Source: CAZJGF01 sp964545665 (GTDB lineage Bacteria > Chloroflexota > Dehalococcoidia > GIF9 > AB-539-J10). From it: DNA of 14,018 nt. How positions within the stretch are numbered: position 1 is the first letter of the stretch; every line of letters starts with the position of its first letter. The notes beneath the pieces are model-generated. The model searched no databases. It saw only the letters and a list, made by a program, of their open reading frames with translations, and was not told where the DNA came from. Shown here in pieces: positions 7,906-14,018 of this stretch. The translations under genes were made by a program, and so were the position numbers. The stretch is from assembly GCA_964545665.1 (NCBI GenBank), contig CAZJGF010000037.1, forward strand, positions 1 through 14,018, read 5' to 3'.

Positions 7906-10479
7906 ATGATAGAGATAGTAAGAGGAACGTTTAGAAAGGTAACCAAAGAACAGAAGGGGCAAGTCCTGCCTATATCCTTGATTCTGCTGGTCTTGGGTGG
8001 ACTTCTTATCATTCCCACCTTCAACTACTGTTCCACCAGCCTGAAGGGGCAGCAGGTGGTCGAGTCGAAGGCACTGGAGCTTTATGCCGCTGACGCTGGT
8101 GTGGAGGATGGCCTATGGCAGATAGAGAATGACCAACTAGCTGACTTATTCGCTGGTTACACTCCGGCCTATGACCCGTATGCTTATTCTGACTACAACC
8201 ATTTGTACAAATGGGAGTATAGCCTTACCGAGGACATACAGGACATAAATGGCAAAGGCGTAGATGTTACTATCAAAAATGTCTGGGTCCCCAATGGACT
8301 GGCTGCGCCAAGTCCGGGGCAAGGCAGACAAATTATTGAGAACGGAAAGCTGATAATAACTGGCAGTGTCATTAGTCTCGACGGGTCGCCGGGCTACGAA
8401 ATCAAGATAACCTATTATTACGAGCGGGATGATGAGGAACCCTACTATGACCCCGGTGGGGAGAATTTGAAGGTAGGAGCGATAGGGATATGGCTGCCCC
8501 CCGGCTTTAGCTATGTAGCCGGCTCGAGCAGTCTTGAGGATGACCCTCTTGACCCTTATTATTGCGTGCCAGTCACTCAACCCTACAAGAGCGGCGAAGC
8601 CGTGGTCTGGAATTTCAGTTCTGTGGGCCTTAATGACTTTCCTGGTGATTCGGGCTACCCTATGCAGAGAACCGTCACCTTCGAGTTCAGCTCGGACCAG
8701 CTGGACCGGAGTCCTGGGGCTGCCCTCTCTTGGATAACGACAACTGGAGTGGGCGATGTTCCTTTCGCCTGGGATGCTGACGTCAAGGTTTATGAGGTTA
8801 GCTCCGTCGCTACCGATCCCACTACGTGGAAGCAGACGACTGTTGAAGCCCATACGGCCAAAGTTGAAATGCGCAAATTGGGTGCTGCCATCTCGGGGGA
8901 CTACTGCGCCATAGGTGCCACCTTGCTGACAGCTACTGGGACCGGGCAGAATGCAAGATTCCGAGACAGACTTTTCAGGGAGAGTAGCGCTGCCATCGCT
9001 GTGGGCGATATCCCATCTGCTGCCACGATAGAAGCTGCTTACCTCTACTGGTCAGGGTGGATAGAAGGTGGTGGTGAGCAAACGAAGATATGGGAGGACC
9101 ATTGTTCGAATTTCAGTAACTGGGATGGGAATGAGGTAGCCGATTGGGAAATCTATTACTGGTATGGGGATAGCGAATTTCAAGGGCATCACAGTGGCAG
9201 CGAATCCGATAGGCTCCTTACCCTGAATCCCGGAGTGGTAGATTTAGGTGTGCCGGAGTACCAAGGCAAAATGGTTACCATTTCGTGGGAGCAGCGCACA
9301 GGAGGCACGCTGGAGTCCGATGACTGTCTCGAATTTCAATTCTCCGCTGATGGGGGCAGCAGTTGGGGTGAGCCAATCACCGCCTTTTGCGATGACCTCG
9401 GGTATTGGGGGGAGACTTTTGTTCATGAAATTCCAGAGGGATACTTGACCGGCAGCTTCAGGATGCGGTTTTACCTGGATGGCTTCAACGAGGGTTGGGG
9501 TTGGGAGGAAGAGCGCTGCTATATTGATGATATCAGCATCTCTGTCTCTTCGGAATCGTCTGTAGAGGAGGCCAAGATCAATAGGGTTATGTTTAACGGT
9601 AACCAGATAACTGCTGCTCAGTGTCAAACAGAGCCAAACCCAGAGGCGGGCGATGCTTGGGGCGCCACCGGCGGGGAAAACTCCTGGTCCTACTCGTGCT
9701 TTTACGATGCCACTGACATTGTTATCGCCGGGCTTGATCCTGTCACCAAGAGCGGCAGCTTTACCCTGGGTCATGTGTTGGAAGGTGAGGGTTATGACCT
9801 GTATCCGAGCGGGACGACAGCCTATCCCCTGGCCACTCCAGCTACCTGGGGGTATGGTGGGTATCCCGCTCAATACGAATGGGCTTATGCCGGCTGGTCG
9901 CTGATAGTCATCTACTCCAGCGTGGAGACCAAAGGGCATCAGCTCTATCTCTTTGACCGCTTTCGTTATATTGCCCCTCACACTGAGGGACTGAAGTTTG
10001 CCCTCAGTGGTTTTCTTGTCCCTGACCCGATTGCTGGCGAGACCAATGCTGCTAAGATTACCTGCTTTGTTGGCGATGGCGATGAGGTGTACTCTGGTGA
10101 TTTCATAGCAATTAATGCGCCGGACGTTCCTGGCCATCAAATACCTGAAGCTTATAAGCTCTGGGATGGCATTACAGTTCCAGCACCCTCGTTTCCGCCG
10201 TATATGCCAAATACCGTCAACTCACCTAATAATGCCTGGAATAGCCAATCGGTAGGGCTTACCGCCAGTGGCATAGATATTGATACCTTTTACGTTCCCT
10301 GGGGGAACCCGCCAAGCGCCGGTCTTATCAAACCGGGGGACTCTTCGGCTGAGGTAGTACTCAACTATGCAAGCTCAAACCCCGATGGCGCAGAGCTCAT
10401 TGATTTCATCTATGTCATTATCTCCTTCCGCAGCGAGATCACCAGCGGTGGCACTCTTAGCTACCTAATCGTAGGGTAA
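7906..10479 (+). CDS. Giant PilX-like anchored surface protein with DUF3344-like and inserted MAM/CUB-like domains
   Basis: This 857-residue protein is probably displayed outside the cell, either anchored or built into the pilus. The N-terminus (KGQVLPISLILLVLGGLL, helix about 19-38, then ALELYAADAGVEDGLW at 56-71) resembles the PilX N-terminal region, where an AAxAG motif follows the helix. The Glu5 of ordinary prepilins is absent. Residues about 185-300 look like a beta-sandwich with a DUF11-like character. From about 325 the sequence resembles DUF3344: AAYLYWSGW 377-385, INRVMFNGNQIT 558-569, SCFYDATDIV 597-606, WAYAGWSLIVIY 659-670 and FALSGFLVPDP 698-708. Between the first two of these blocks (about 394-548) lies what looks like an inserted MAM/CUB-like beta-sandwich with LEFQFSADGGSSW at 475-487 and CYIDDISIS at 538-546. 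The start has a good ribosome-binding site (AGAAGGA, 7895-7901). A tip adhesin or initiating subunit is the favoured role; this is inference. Fold assignments need profile searches. Confidence 0.8.
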   Translation: MIEIVRGTFRKVTKEQKGQVLPISLILLVLGGLLIIPTFNYCSTSLKGQQVVESKALELYAADAGVEDGLWQIENDQLADLFAGYTPAYDPYAYSDYNHLYKWEYSLTEDIQDINGKGVDVTIKNVWVPNGLAAPSPGQGRQIIENGKLIITGSVISLDGSPGYEIKITYYYERDDEEPYYDPGGENLKVGAIGIWLPPGFSYVAGSSSLEDDPLDPYYCVPVTQPYKSGEAVVWNFSSVGLNDFPGDSGYPMQRTVTFEFSSDQLDRSPGAALSWITTTGVGDVPFAWDADVKVYEVSSVATDPTTWKQTTVEAHTAKVEMRKLGAAISGDYCAIGATLLTATGTGQNARFRDRLFRESSAAIAVGDIPSAATIEAAYLYWSGWIEGGGEQTKIWEDHCSNFSNWDGNEVADWEIYYWYGDSEFQGHHSGSESDRLLTLNPGVVDLGVPEYQGKMVTISWEQRTGGTLESDDCLEFQFSADGGSSWGEPITAFCDDLGYWGETFVHEIPEGYLTGSFRMRFYLDGFNEGWGWEEERCYIDDISISVSSESSVEEAKINRVMFNGNQITAAQCQTEPNPEAGDAWGATGGENSWSYSCFYDATDIVIAGLDPVTKSGSFTLGHVLEGEGYDLYPSGTTAYPLATPATWGYGGYPAQYEWAYAGWSLIVIYSSVETKGHQLYLFDRFRYIAPHTEGLKFALSGFLVPDPIAGETNAAKITCFVGDGDEVYSGDFIAINAPDVPGHQIPEAYKLWDGITVPAPSFPPYMPNTVNSPNNAWNSQSVGLTASGIDIDTFYVPWGNPPSAGLIKPGDSSAEVVLNYASSNPDGAELIDFIYVIISFRSEITSGGTLSYLIVG

Positions 10480-10490
10480 GTGATACGGGT

Positions 10491-11063
10491 ATGAAGATAA
10501 GCAAAGCAACTCGGTGGATTCTAACCATTGGCATCCTGGCTATCCTCCTTATTAGCCTGGGCGTGCTCTACGGTCGCCAGAAGCCAGAGCAAAGTCGGCT
10601 AATTCTCAATGTAGCCCAGGCGCGTCAAGATTTCATCAAATATACAAGCGAGTATAGTACCCAGAAGCAAGAGCTGGAAGTTCTGGAAGCAAGGCTCAAT
10701 GAAGCCAATTCCCGCATTGTTGGCCTTCAGAGCGAGTTCGGCCAGTATACTGAATCCATAGAAATCAATGAAGCCTTGTTTGAGGCTGCTGATGATGCCA
10801 ACGTTACCATAATCAACCTTGCTTCTTCATGCCCGACGGATGAGGAGATAAGTGGCATTCCCTATCGTGTGTTCACACTGGAGATTACTGCTGAAGGCGA
10901 AGTGCCACCGGCGCTGATCAATTTTTGCGTGAAGATGAGCGAGACATTCGCGACTGCCAACATTGAATCAGTGGTTATGAATGTTGCCAGAGCAGAAGAG
11001 GAAGGCGAGAGTGAGGGAGAATCAGTGATGACTTTGAGGGTGAAAATCTATGTTCACGAATAA
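10491..11063 (+). CDS. pilO: PilO-like pilus alignment protein
   Basis: This 190-residue bitopic membrane protein has the architecture of PilO: a short cytoplasmic N-terminus, one transmembrane helix at about 9-27, a coiled coil at about 40-92 (rich in Glu, Gln, Leu and Arg) and a small alpha/beta C-terminal domain at about 100-188 that fits the ferredoxin-like fold of PilO. PilO pairs with PilN in the periplasm or outer face and links to PilM, keeping the motor and platform aligned. The identification rests mainly on topology, size and the presence of pilM and pilN downstream, since sequence conservation in this family is low. The gene begins 11 nt after the preceding stop and has only a weak ribosome-binding site. 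The order O-M-N differs from the usual M-N-O. Another coiled-coil pilus protein cannot be excluded. Confidence 0.65.
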   Translation: MKISKATRWILTIGILAILLISLGVLYGRQKPEQSRLILNVAQARQDFIKYTSEYSTQKQELEVLEARLNEANSRIVGLQSEFGQYTESIEINEALFEAADDANVTIINLASSCPTDEEISGIPYRVFTLEITAEGEVPPALINFCVKMSETFATANIESVVMNVARAEEEGESEGESVMTLRVKIYVHE

Positions 11064-11124
11064 CATCGTGGTGCTAGGCTTTGGCTCACCTTCGCAGTGA
11101 CATAGGGAATGAGGTTAATGAAAG

Positions 11125-11755
11125 ATGGCTAAAGAAGTGACTACTATCTATATTGATGACTCAGCCGTCTGGGCGTTGGTGGTCAGAGGAAGGCGACCAT
11201 TGAAATGGGCTGTTATGCCTTTGGAGCCTGGCTTGGTCAAGGGTGGTGTCATCCTGAATGAAGATGCCCTAGCTGACAAGGTCAGGGAGCTATGGAAAAG
11301 CAAAGGGATAGGAGCCAGGCGAGTCATCGCTGGCATCAGCGGCATCAATTGCCTCCACCGGTTGCTCGCCCTTCCCGAGCTGCCCAAGAATCTGCTGCCG
11401 GAGGCGGTGAGACGCGAGGCAGGCAGAGTCTTAGGAGTCCCCCTGGATGGACTTTATATCTCCTGGCAGACTCTTCCATCTAAGGGAGGCGAGACCGTGG
11501 TCTATATGGCAGCATCACCGAGGAATTCCGTGGATGTCCTGATCTCAACCCTACGTAAAGCAGGATTAAATCCTTATCTTATGGACTTGAGACCTCTGGC
11601 TCTAGCCAGGGCTACCACCGAATCTAGAGCGATTATCATAGATGTCCAGTCTACTAACTTTGACATCGTAGTTATGGCAGAAAGAATGCCCGAGGTGCTG
11701 CGGAGCGTGCCTCTGCCTCGGGAAGATTCGCTGGAGGAGAAAATGCCTCTTATCA
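11125..11755 (+). CDS. pilM: PilM actin-like pilus assembly ATPase, 3' end lost in assembly gap
   Basis: The visible 210 residues form the N-terminal part of PilM (usually about 340-360 residues), the cytoplasmic actin/FtsA-like protein that binds the N-terminal tail of PilN and couples the alignment complex to the motors. Features seen are a beta-hairpin start (VTTIYIDDSAVWALVVRG, 5-22), the conserved LPELPKNLLPEAVRREA segment (83-99) with YISWQTL (111-117) and VVYMAAS (125-131), and a second nucleotide-binding-type strand pair at 170-184 (IIIDVQSTNFDIVVM). The glycines normally found in both phosphate loops (DIGxxS and DIGxxxT) are not present, so ATP binding may be weak or absent. GAGG lies 10 nt before the ATG. 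The coding frame runs intact into the N run at 11756. A frame read straight across the Ns that ends near 11890 is an artefact, because the downstream DNA codes for PilN in another frame relation. Confidence 0.85.
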
Positions 11756-11855
11756 NNNNNNNNNNNNNNNNNNNNNNNNNNNNNNNNNNNNNNNNNNNNN
11801 NNNNNNNNNNNNNNNNNNNNNNNNNNNNNNNNNNNNNNNNNNNNNNNNNNNNNNN
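11756..11855. other. Assembly gap of exactly 100 N
   Basis: The run of 100 Ns is the conventional placeholder for a scaffold gap of unknown length. On the left, PilM stops at about 60% of its normal length. On the right, PilN lacks its N-terminal transmembrane region. At least about 130-150 PilM codons and about 60-80 PilN codons must be missing, so the true gap is probably 600 bp or more. A further small gene could be hidden here. Confidence 0.98.
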
Positions 11856-12199
11856 AGGTCCGCAGTCAAGCCGAGGAGATAGCTACTGTTAAGCAGCAAG
11901 TTTCCTCACTGGATGAGACTGCCAACGCTTTTGCCACTACCCTTGATGGCTTCGCTGCCGGTAAAGATGAAGTCAACGCTGATTTAGGCGAGATAAATAA
12001 GCTACTTGCAACTATAGACTTGGTGTCGGTGAATGACGATACTCAAACCATAACGGTGGCAGGCTTAGCTGACGATGAGTATGCCGTCTTCCGCTATGCT
12101 AAGAATTTAAGGGCTAGCGGCAGATTTGCCCTCGTGGTGATTACCAACATGTATCAGGTAGAGCATCAAACGGGCTTTGCCCTGAGGCTCACTAAATAA
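11856..12199 (+). CDS. pilN: PilN C-terminal part, 5' end lost in assembly gap
   Basis: The frame that ends at TAA 12197-12199 is open from the right edge of the N run (first full codon at 11858) and gives 113 residues. The first 50 are a coiled-coil region (RSQAEEIATVKQQVSSLDET and onward). The rest is a small alpha/beta domain with the PilN-type pattern: TQTITVAGLADDEYAVFRYAK, then LRASGRFALVVI and a closing FALRLTK. PilN normally has an N-terminal tail that inserts into PilM, one transmembrane helix, a coiled coil and a ferredoxin-like domain that pairs with PilO. Only the last two are visible. The position between pilM and pilT agrees with this. No start codon is available because it lies in the gap; an internal ATG (12148) is not a plausible start. 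Confidence 0.8.
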
Positions 12200-12283
12200 C
12201 AACCCATTAGTACTAAAATATACCTCTTATCAGGACTAAAAGACTACTAGAGCGACGGCATTTTCATGTTAATATGAAATAGT
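12200..12283 (+). promoter_or_regulatory. AT-rich pilN-pilT spacer with two short inverted repeats
   Basis: This 84-nt spacer is the largest AT-rich gap in the pilus cluster. It holds a perfect 10-bp palindrome TTAGTACTAA (12207-12216) and an inverted repeat TTTCAT/ATGAAA (12262-12267 and 12274-12279) just before pilT. pilT has no clear Shine-Dalgarno sequence. An internal promoter or operator for pilT is possible, but no convincing -35/-10 pair is present. Confidence 0.25.
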
Positions 12284-13363
12284 ATGGCGAATATCATTGA
12301 CCTGCTTCGGCTAGCTAAAGGGAGAAATGCCTCAGATGTACACCTGGTGGTTGCCTCTCTACCTATGTTACGGATAAATGGCTCTCTAGAACCTGCGGAT
12401 GGGATGCCGCTGCTATCTCCCGAGGAAATAAGCCAAGCCTTTGTGGAGCTGACTACGCCAGAGCAAAGGGAGGAGTTTCATCGCACTTTGGAACTCGATT
12501 TTGGCTATACCCTCTCCGGCGTGGGCAGGGTTCGCTGTAACGTTGCTCAGCAGAGAGGAGCTATCAGTTTTGCCCTGCGTCTTTTGCCTCCCGAGATTCC
12601 CACTATAGACGAATTGGGGTTACCCCGAATATGCAAGGATTTGGCTTTAAGACCCAGAGGGTTGGTGATAGTCTCTGGACCCACAGGAAGTGGCAAAACC
12701 ACCACCCTGGCAGCCATGGTGCATCACATCAATGCTAATCGCACTTGCCATATTGTCACCATCGAAGACCCTGTGGAATATAACCATCCCAACCTCAGGT
12801 CGGCTATTACCCAGCGAGAGCTGGGCAACGATACTTTGTCCTTTGCTGCCGCCCTGAAACATGTATTACGACAGGACCCAGATGTCATCCTTGTTGGGGA
12901 GATGAGGGATTTTGAGACTGCCGCCGCCGTGCTTACCGTGGCAGAAACAGGGCATCTTGTGCTTAGCACAGGCCATGCCCCCAGCGCAGCACAGGCTATG
13001 GAAAGAGTTATAGACCTGTTCCCTCCAGACCAACGGTACTTGGCCCAGTCGAGGCTGGCCTCTTTGCTCATCGGTGTTCTGTGCCAGACATTGGTGCCGC
13101 GGGCTGACGGGTCAGGAAGGATAGCCGCTGCGGAGATAATGCTGGGTAGCTCAGCGGTGAGAAATCTTATCCGGGAAGGCAAAATACACCAGCTACATAA
13201 TGTCATCCGCACCAGCAACCAGGACGGCATGGTGACGCTGGACCAGTCTCTGGCTAGCCTTTACCTCAATGGGGTCATCAGCGGTGAGGACCTGGCCAGA
13301 TTCTGCCAGAACAGGGAAGAAGTAGAGGACATAATCGGCAATGTCTCAGCTAGAGGCAGATAG
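12284..13363 (+). CDS. pilT: Type IV pilus retraction ATPase PilT
   Basis: PilT is the cytoplasmic hexameric ATPase that depolymerises pili, which drives twitching, DNA uptake and surface sensing. The 359-residue length is typical. Family marks are SDVHL near the N-terminus (17-21), Walker A GPTGSGKTT 132-140, the Asp box TIEDPVEY 159-166, Walker B region QDPDVILVGEMRD 197-209, a His box TGHLVLSTGHAPSA 222-235 and, diagnostic of PilT rather than PilB, AVRNLIRE at 291-298 (consensus AIRNLIRE). The His box reads STGHAPSA where many PilT proteins have GTLHTNSA, a modest variation. There is no N-terminal MshEN domain and no zinc cysteines, as expected. The ATG at 12284 follows an 84-nt spacer and has no strong ribosome-binding site. 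It is the last gene of the pilus cluster and converges with hicA. A PilU-type paralogue is less likely given the intact signature. Confidence 0.95.
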   Translation: MANIIDLLRLAKGRNASDVHLVVASLPMLRINGSLEPADGMPLLSPEEISQAFVELTTPEQREEFHRTLELDFGYTLSGVGRVRCNVAQQRGAISFALRLLPPEIPTIDELGLPRICKDLALRPRGLVIVSGPTGSGKTTTLAAMVHHINANRTCHIVTIEDPVEYNHPNLRSAITQRELGNDTLSFAAALKHVLRQDPDVILVGEMRDFETAAAVLTVAETGHLVLSTGHAPSAAQAMERVIDLFPPDQRYLAQSRLASLLIGVLCQTLVPRADGSGRIAAAEIMLGSSAVRNLIREGKIHQLHNVIRTSNQDGMVTLDQSLASLYLNGVISGEDLARFCQNREEVEDIIGNVSARGR

Positions 13364-13377
13364 GGCTGCGATTTGCA

Positions 13378-13398
13378 CATTGCTGGCGCTCAGTAATG
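13378..13398. terminator. Hairpin between convergent pilT and hicA, terminator-like without U tract
   Basis: CATTGCTG (13378-13385) and CAGTAATG (13391-13398) can pair over 8 bp with one G-U, around the 5-nt loop GCGCT. It lies in the 36-nt spacer between two convergent stop codons, where a bidirectional terminator is expected. Neither strand has a run of U after the stem, so intrinsic termination is unproven. Confidence 0.3.
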
Positions 13399-13399
13399 C

Positions 13400-13618
13400 C
13401 TACAGACTTTCCCAGGTATCCTTGTCTATTCCTGCTTGCTTAAGAATCCTGGACAGCAACTCGCTACCGACATCGCTGCGATGCGGATTGGGAAGTCGCA
13501 AACGAGTTAAACATTTGATCATGAATTGGTGTTTCCCACCAGAATAGGGACCTTCAAAACCTAAAATCTGCAAATATCTGATTAGCTGGGCTCTTTTTAT
13601 AGGCCCAAGGTGGGCCAC
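13400..13618 (-). CDS. hicA: HicA-type mRNA interferase toxin
   Basis: HicA is a small ribonuclease with a double-stranded-RNA-binding-like fold that cleaves mRNA and is neutralised by HicB. The 72 residues contain the family's elements: a first helix that reads IKRAQLIRYLQILGF, the catalytic strand GGKHQFMIK with the key His at position 30, an LPNPHR strand and turn at 42-47, and the terminal LSRILKQAGID helix at 55-65. The start codon is GTG at 13618-13616 and shares its first G with the last base of the hicB TAG, so translation is probably coupled to the antitoxin. The catalytic His is present and the frame is intact, so the toxin may be functional. Its 3' end lies 36 nt from pilT on the opposite strand. 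Confidence 0.9.
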   Translation of the reverse strand: MAHLGPIKRAQLIRYLQILGFEGPYSGGKHQFMIKCLTRLRLPNPHRSDVGSELLSRILKQAGIDKDTWESL

Positions 13619-13860
13619 TAGACTACTTCCTCTATCACCAACTTGATTCCATCAATAACTGGCAATGGTAGGTGACGAGACATGCTGAGCAATATCCATT
13701 CCTCCAGGACTTCTTTCAACTCATTGTGGCATGTTTCTAAGTCCTCGGCGTTGGCGTAAACGCCATCCAGCCCCGGGATGTATCCATAAAATGTGTTGTC
13801 GTCAGAAAGGATTTCGTATTTTGCTGTCTTCATCGCCGCTTCGATGTATTCTGTTAGCAT
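13618..13860 (-). CDS. hicB: HicB-like antitoxin
   Basis: This 80-residue protein matches the short HicB-like antitoxin family. A partial RNase-H-like fold is recognisable from KYEILSDDNTFYGYIPGLDG (14-33), GVYANAEDLETC (33-44) and the helix HNELKEVLEEWI (45-56). It would bind and mask the HicA active site. There is no C-terminal ribbon-helix-helix or helix-turn-helix domain, so direct operator binding, as in longer HicB proteins, is not obvious. Two starts are possible: ATG at 13860, preceded at 6-nt spacing by GGAGAG (13867-13872), and an internal Met at residue 10 that better fits the usual family N-terminus. The strong ribosome-binding site supports the first. The gene is upstream of hicA (antitoxin first), the reverse of the classical hicAB order. 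Confidence 0.88.
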   Translation of the reverse strand: MLTEYIEAAMKTAKYEILSDDNTFYGYIPGLDGVYANAEDLETCHNELKEVLEEWILLSMSRHLPLPVIDGIKLVIEEVV

Positions 13861-13878
13861 CGTTATCTCTCCATGCCA

Positions 13879-13907
13879 ATTGTAGTATAGCCAGTGAGCG
13901 CTGTCAA
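13879..13907 (-). promoter_or_regulatory. Strong sigma70-type promoter of hicBA
   Basis: On the - strand, TTGACA (13907-13902, perfect -35) is separated by 17 nt from TACAAT (13884-13879, five of six -10 positions). Transcription would begin near 13872, a few nt into the ribosome-binding site GGAGAG of hicB, so the leader is very short. It is the best promoter match I find in the window. Confidence 0.75.
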
Positions 13908-13913
13908 AAATGC

Positions 13914-14018
13914 TTACAAAACTGCCTCCACCGTGTACTCACCATTAACACAGCTTTGGGATGCCGTATCAGGGTGCTTCTGGGGATAGCGGAAATGCTG
14001 GAGCCAAGAGCCGTATAG
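13914..14018 (-). CDS. Possible 3' end of an unrecognised gene, running off the window
   Basis: On the - strand a frame is open from the window edge to TAA at 13916-13914, giving 34 residues that end in NGEYTVEAVL. It would lie just upstream of the hicBA promoter, on the same strand. I do not recognise the product, and a 105-nt open frame is not strong evidence. It could equally be non-coding DNA. Sequence beyond 14018 would decide it. Confidence 0.2.
   Translation of the reverse strand, partial: LYGSWLQHFRYPQKHPDTASQSCVNGEYTVEAVL

Noticed and set aside
8146..8853. A 235-codon open frame on the - strand inside the same gene
   Set aside because: It is a shadow of the + strand coding sequence, with no start signal and no recognisable motif.
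9244..10140. A 298-codon open frame on the - strand inside the giant pilin-like gene
   Set aside because: It overlaps completely a + strand gene with recognisable domains and a good ribosome-binding site. The translated product has no family-like pattern.
11118..11132. A tiny frame (ATG AAA GAT GGC TAA) overlapping the pilM start, with GAGG just upstream
   Set aside because: Four codons are too short to support as a gene, and GAGG can equally serve the pilM ATG 10 nt downstream.
12274..12282. ATG AAA TAG mini-frame immediately before pilT
   Set aside because: It is two codons long, with no ribosome-binding site; probably chance.
1..14018. CRISPR arrays, tRNA or rRNA genes, and insertion sequences
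   Set aside because: I saw no regularly spaced repeats, no cloverleaf or rRNA segments and no transposase-like protein on either strand.
13731..14018. An open frame on the + strand running to the right edge
   Set aside because: It runs opposite hicB and its promoter, is rich in Cys, Arg and Leu in a non-protein-like way, and has no start signal.

Overview
The window is dominated by one type IV pilus (T4P) assembly cluster, about 3.2 to 13.4 kb on the + strand. It is flanked on the left by a divergent gene for a large secreted, membrane-anchored Asp-box (BNR) protein, and on the right by a convergent HicB/HicA toxin-antitoxin pair. Base composition is moderate (near 50% GC by eye) and codon use looks uniform through the cluster. 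The organism is not named by any single marker. Asp-box surface proteins, pilus genes of this style and a dispersed palindromic intergenic repeat together suggest an uncultured anaerobic Chloroflexota bacterium, perhaps Dehalococcoidia. I hold that only at low to moderate confidence. A run of exactly 100 Ns (11756-11855) indicates a scaffolded draft or metagenome assembly.

Layout. Positions 71-3157 (-) encode a 1028-residue surface protein with a signal peptide, Asp-box repeats, two fibronectin-III-like domains and a C-terminal membrane anchor. A 75-bp divergent spacer (3158-3232) separates it from the pilus genes, which are all on +: extension ATPase pilB (3233-5545), platform protein pilC (5548-6759), two small prepilins (6839-7324 and 7375-7878), a giant PilX-like anchored protein (7906-10479), pilO-like (10491-11063), pilM (11125 to the gap), pilN (gap to 12199) and retraction ATPase pilT (12284-13363). 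On the - strand follow hicA (13400-13618) and hicB (13618-13860), with a strong sigma70-type promoter at 13879-13907. The right edge may hold the tail of another - strand gene.

How the parts fit. PilB and PilT are the antagonistic motors for polymerising and depolymerising the pilus. PilC is the inner-membrane platform they act on. PilM, PilN and PilO form the alignment complex on and in the cytoplasmic membrane. The two prepilins are probably minor or initiating pilins. The giant protein may be a tip-located or surface adhesin. No outer-membrane secretin, prepilin peptidase or clear major pilin is seen here, although the gap and sequence beyond the window could hide them. Lack of a secretin would fit a monoderm envelope.

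The most unusual point is the N-terminus of PilB. About 250 residues made of two tandem copies of a domain resembling the Mrr/restriction-endonuclease (PD-(D/E)XK-like) fold, apparently without a catalytic lysine, are fused ahead of the usual MshEN and ATPase domains. The second is the giant pilin-like protein, in which a MAM/CUB-like beta-sandwich seems to interrupt a DUF3344-like domain.
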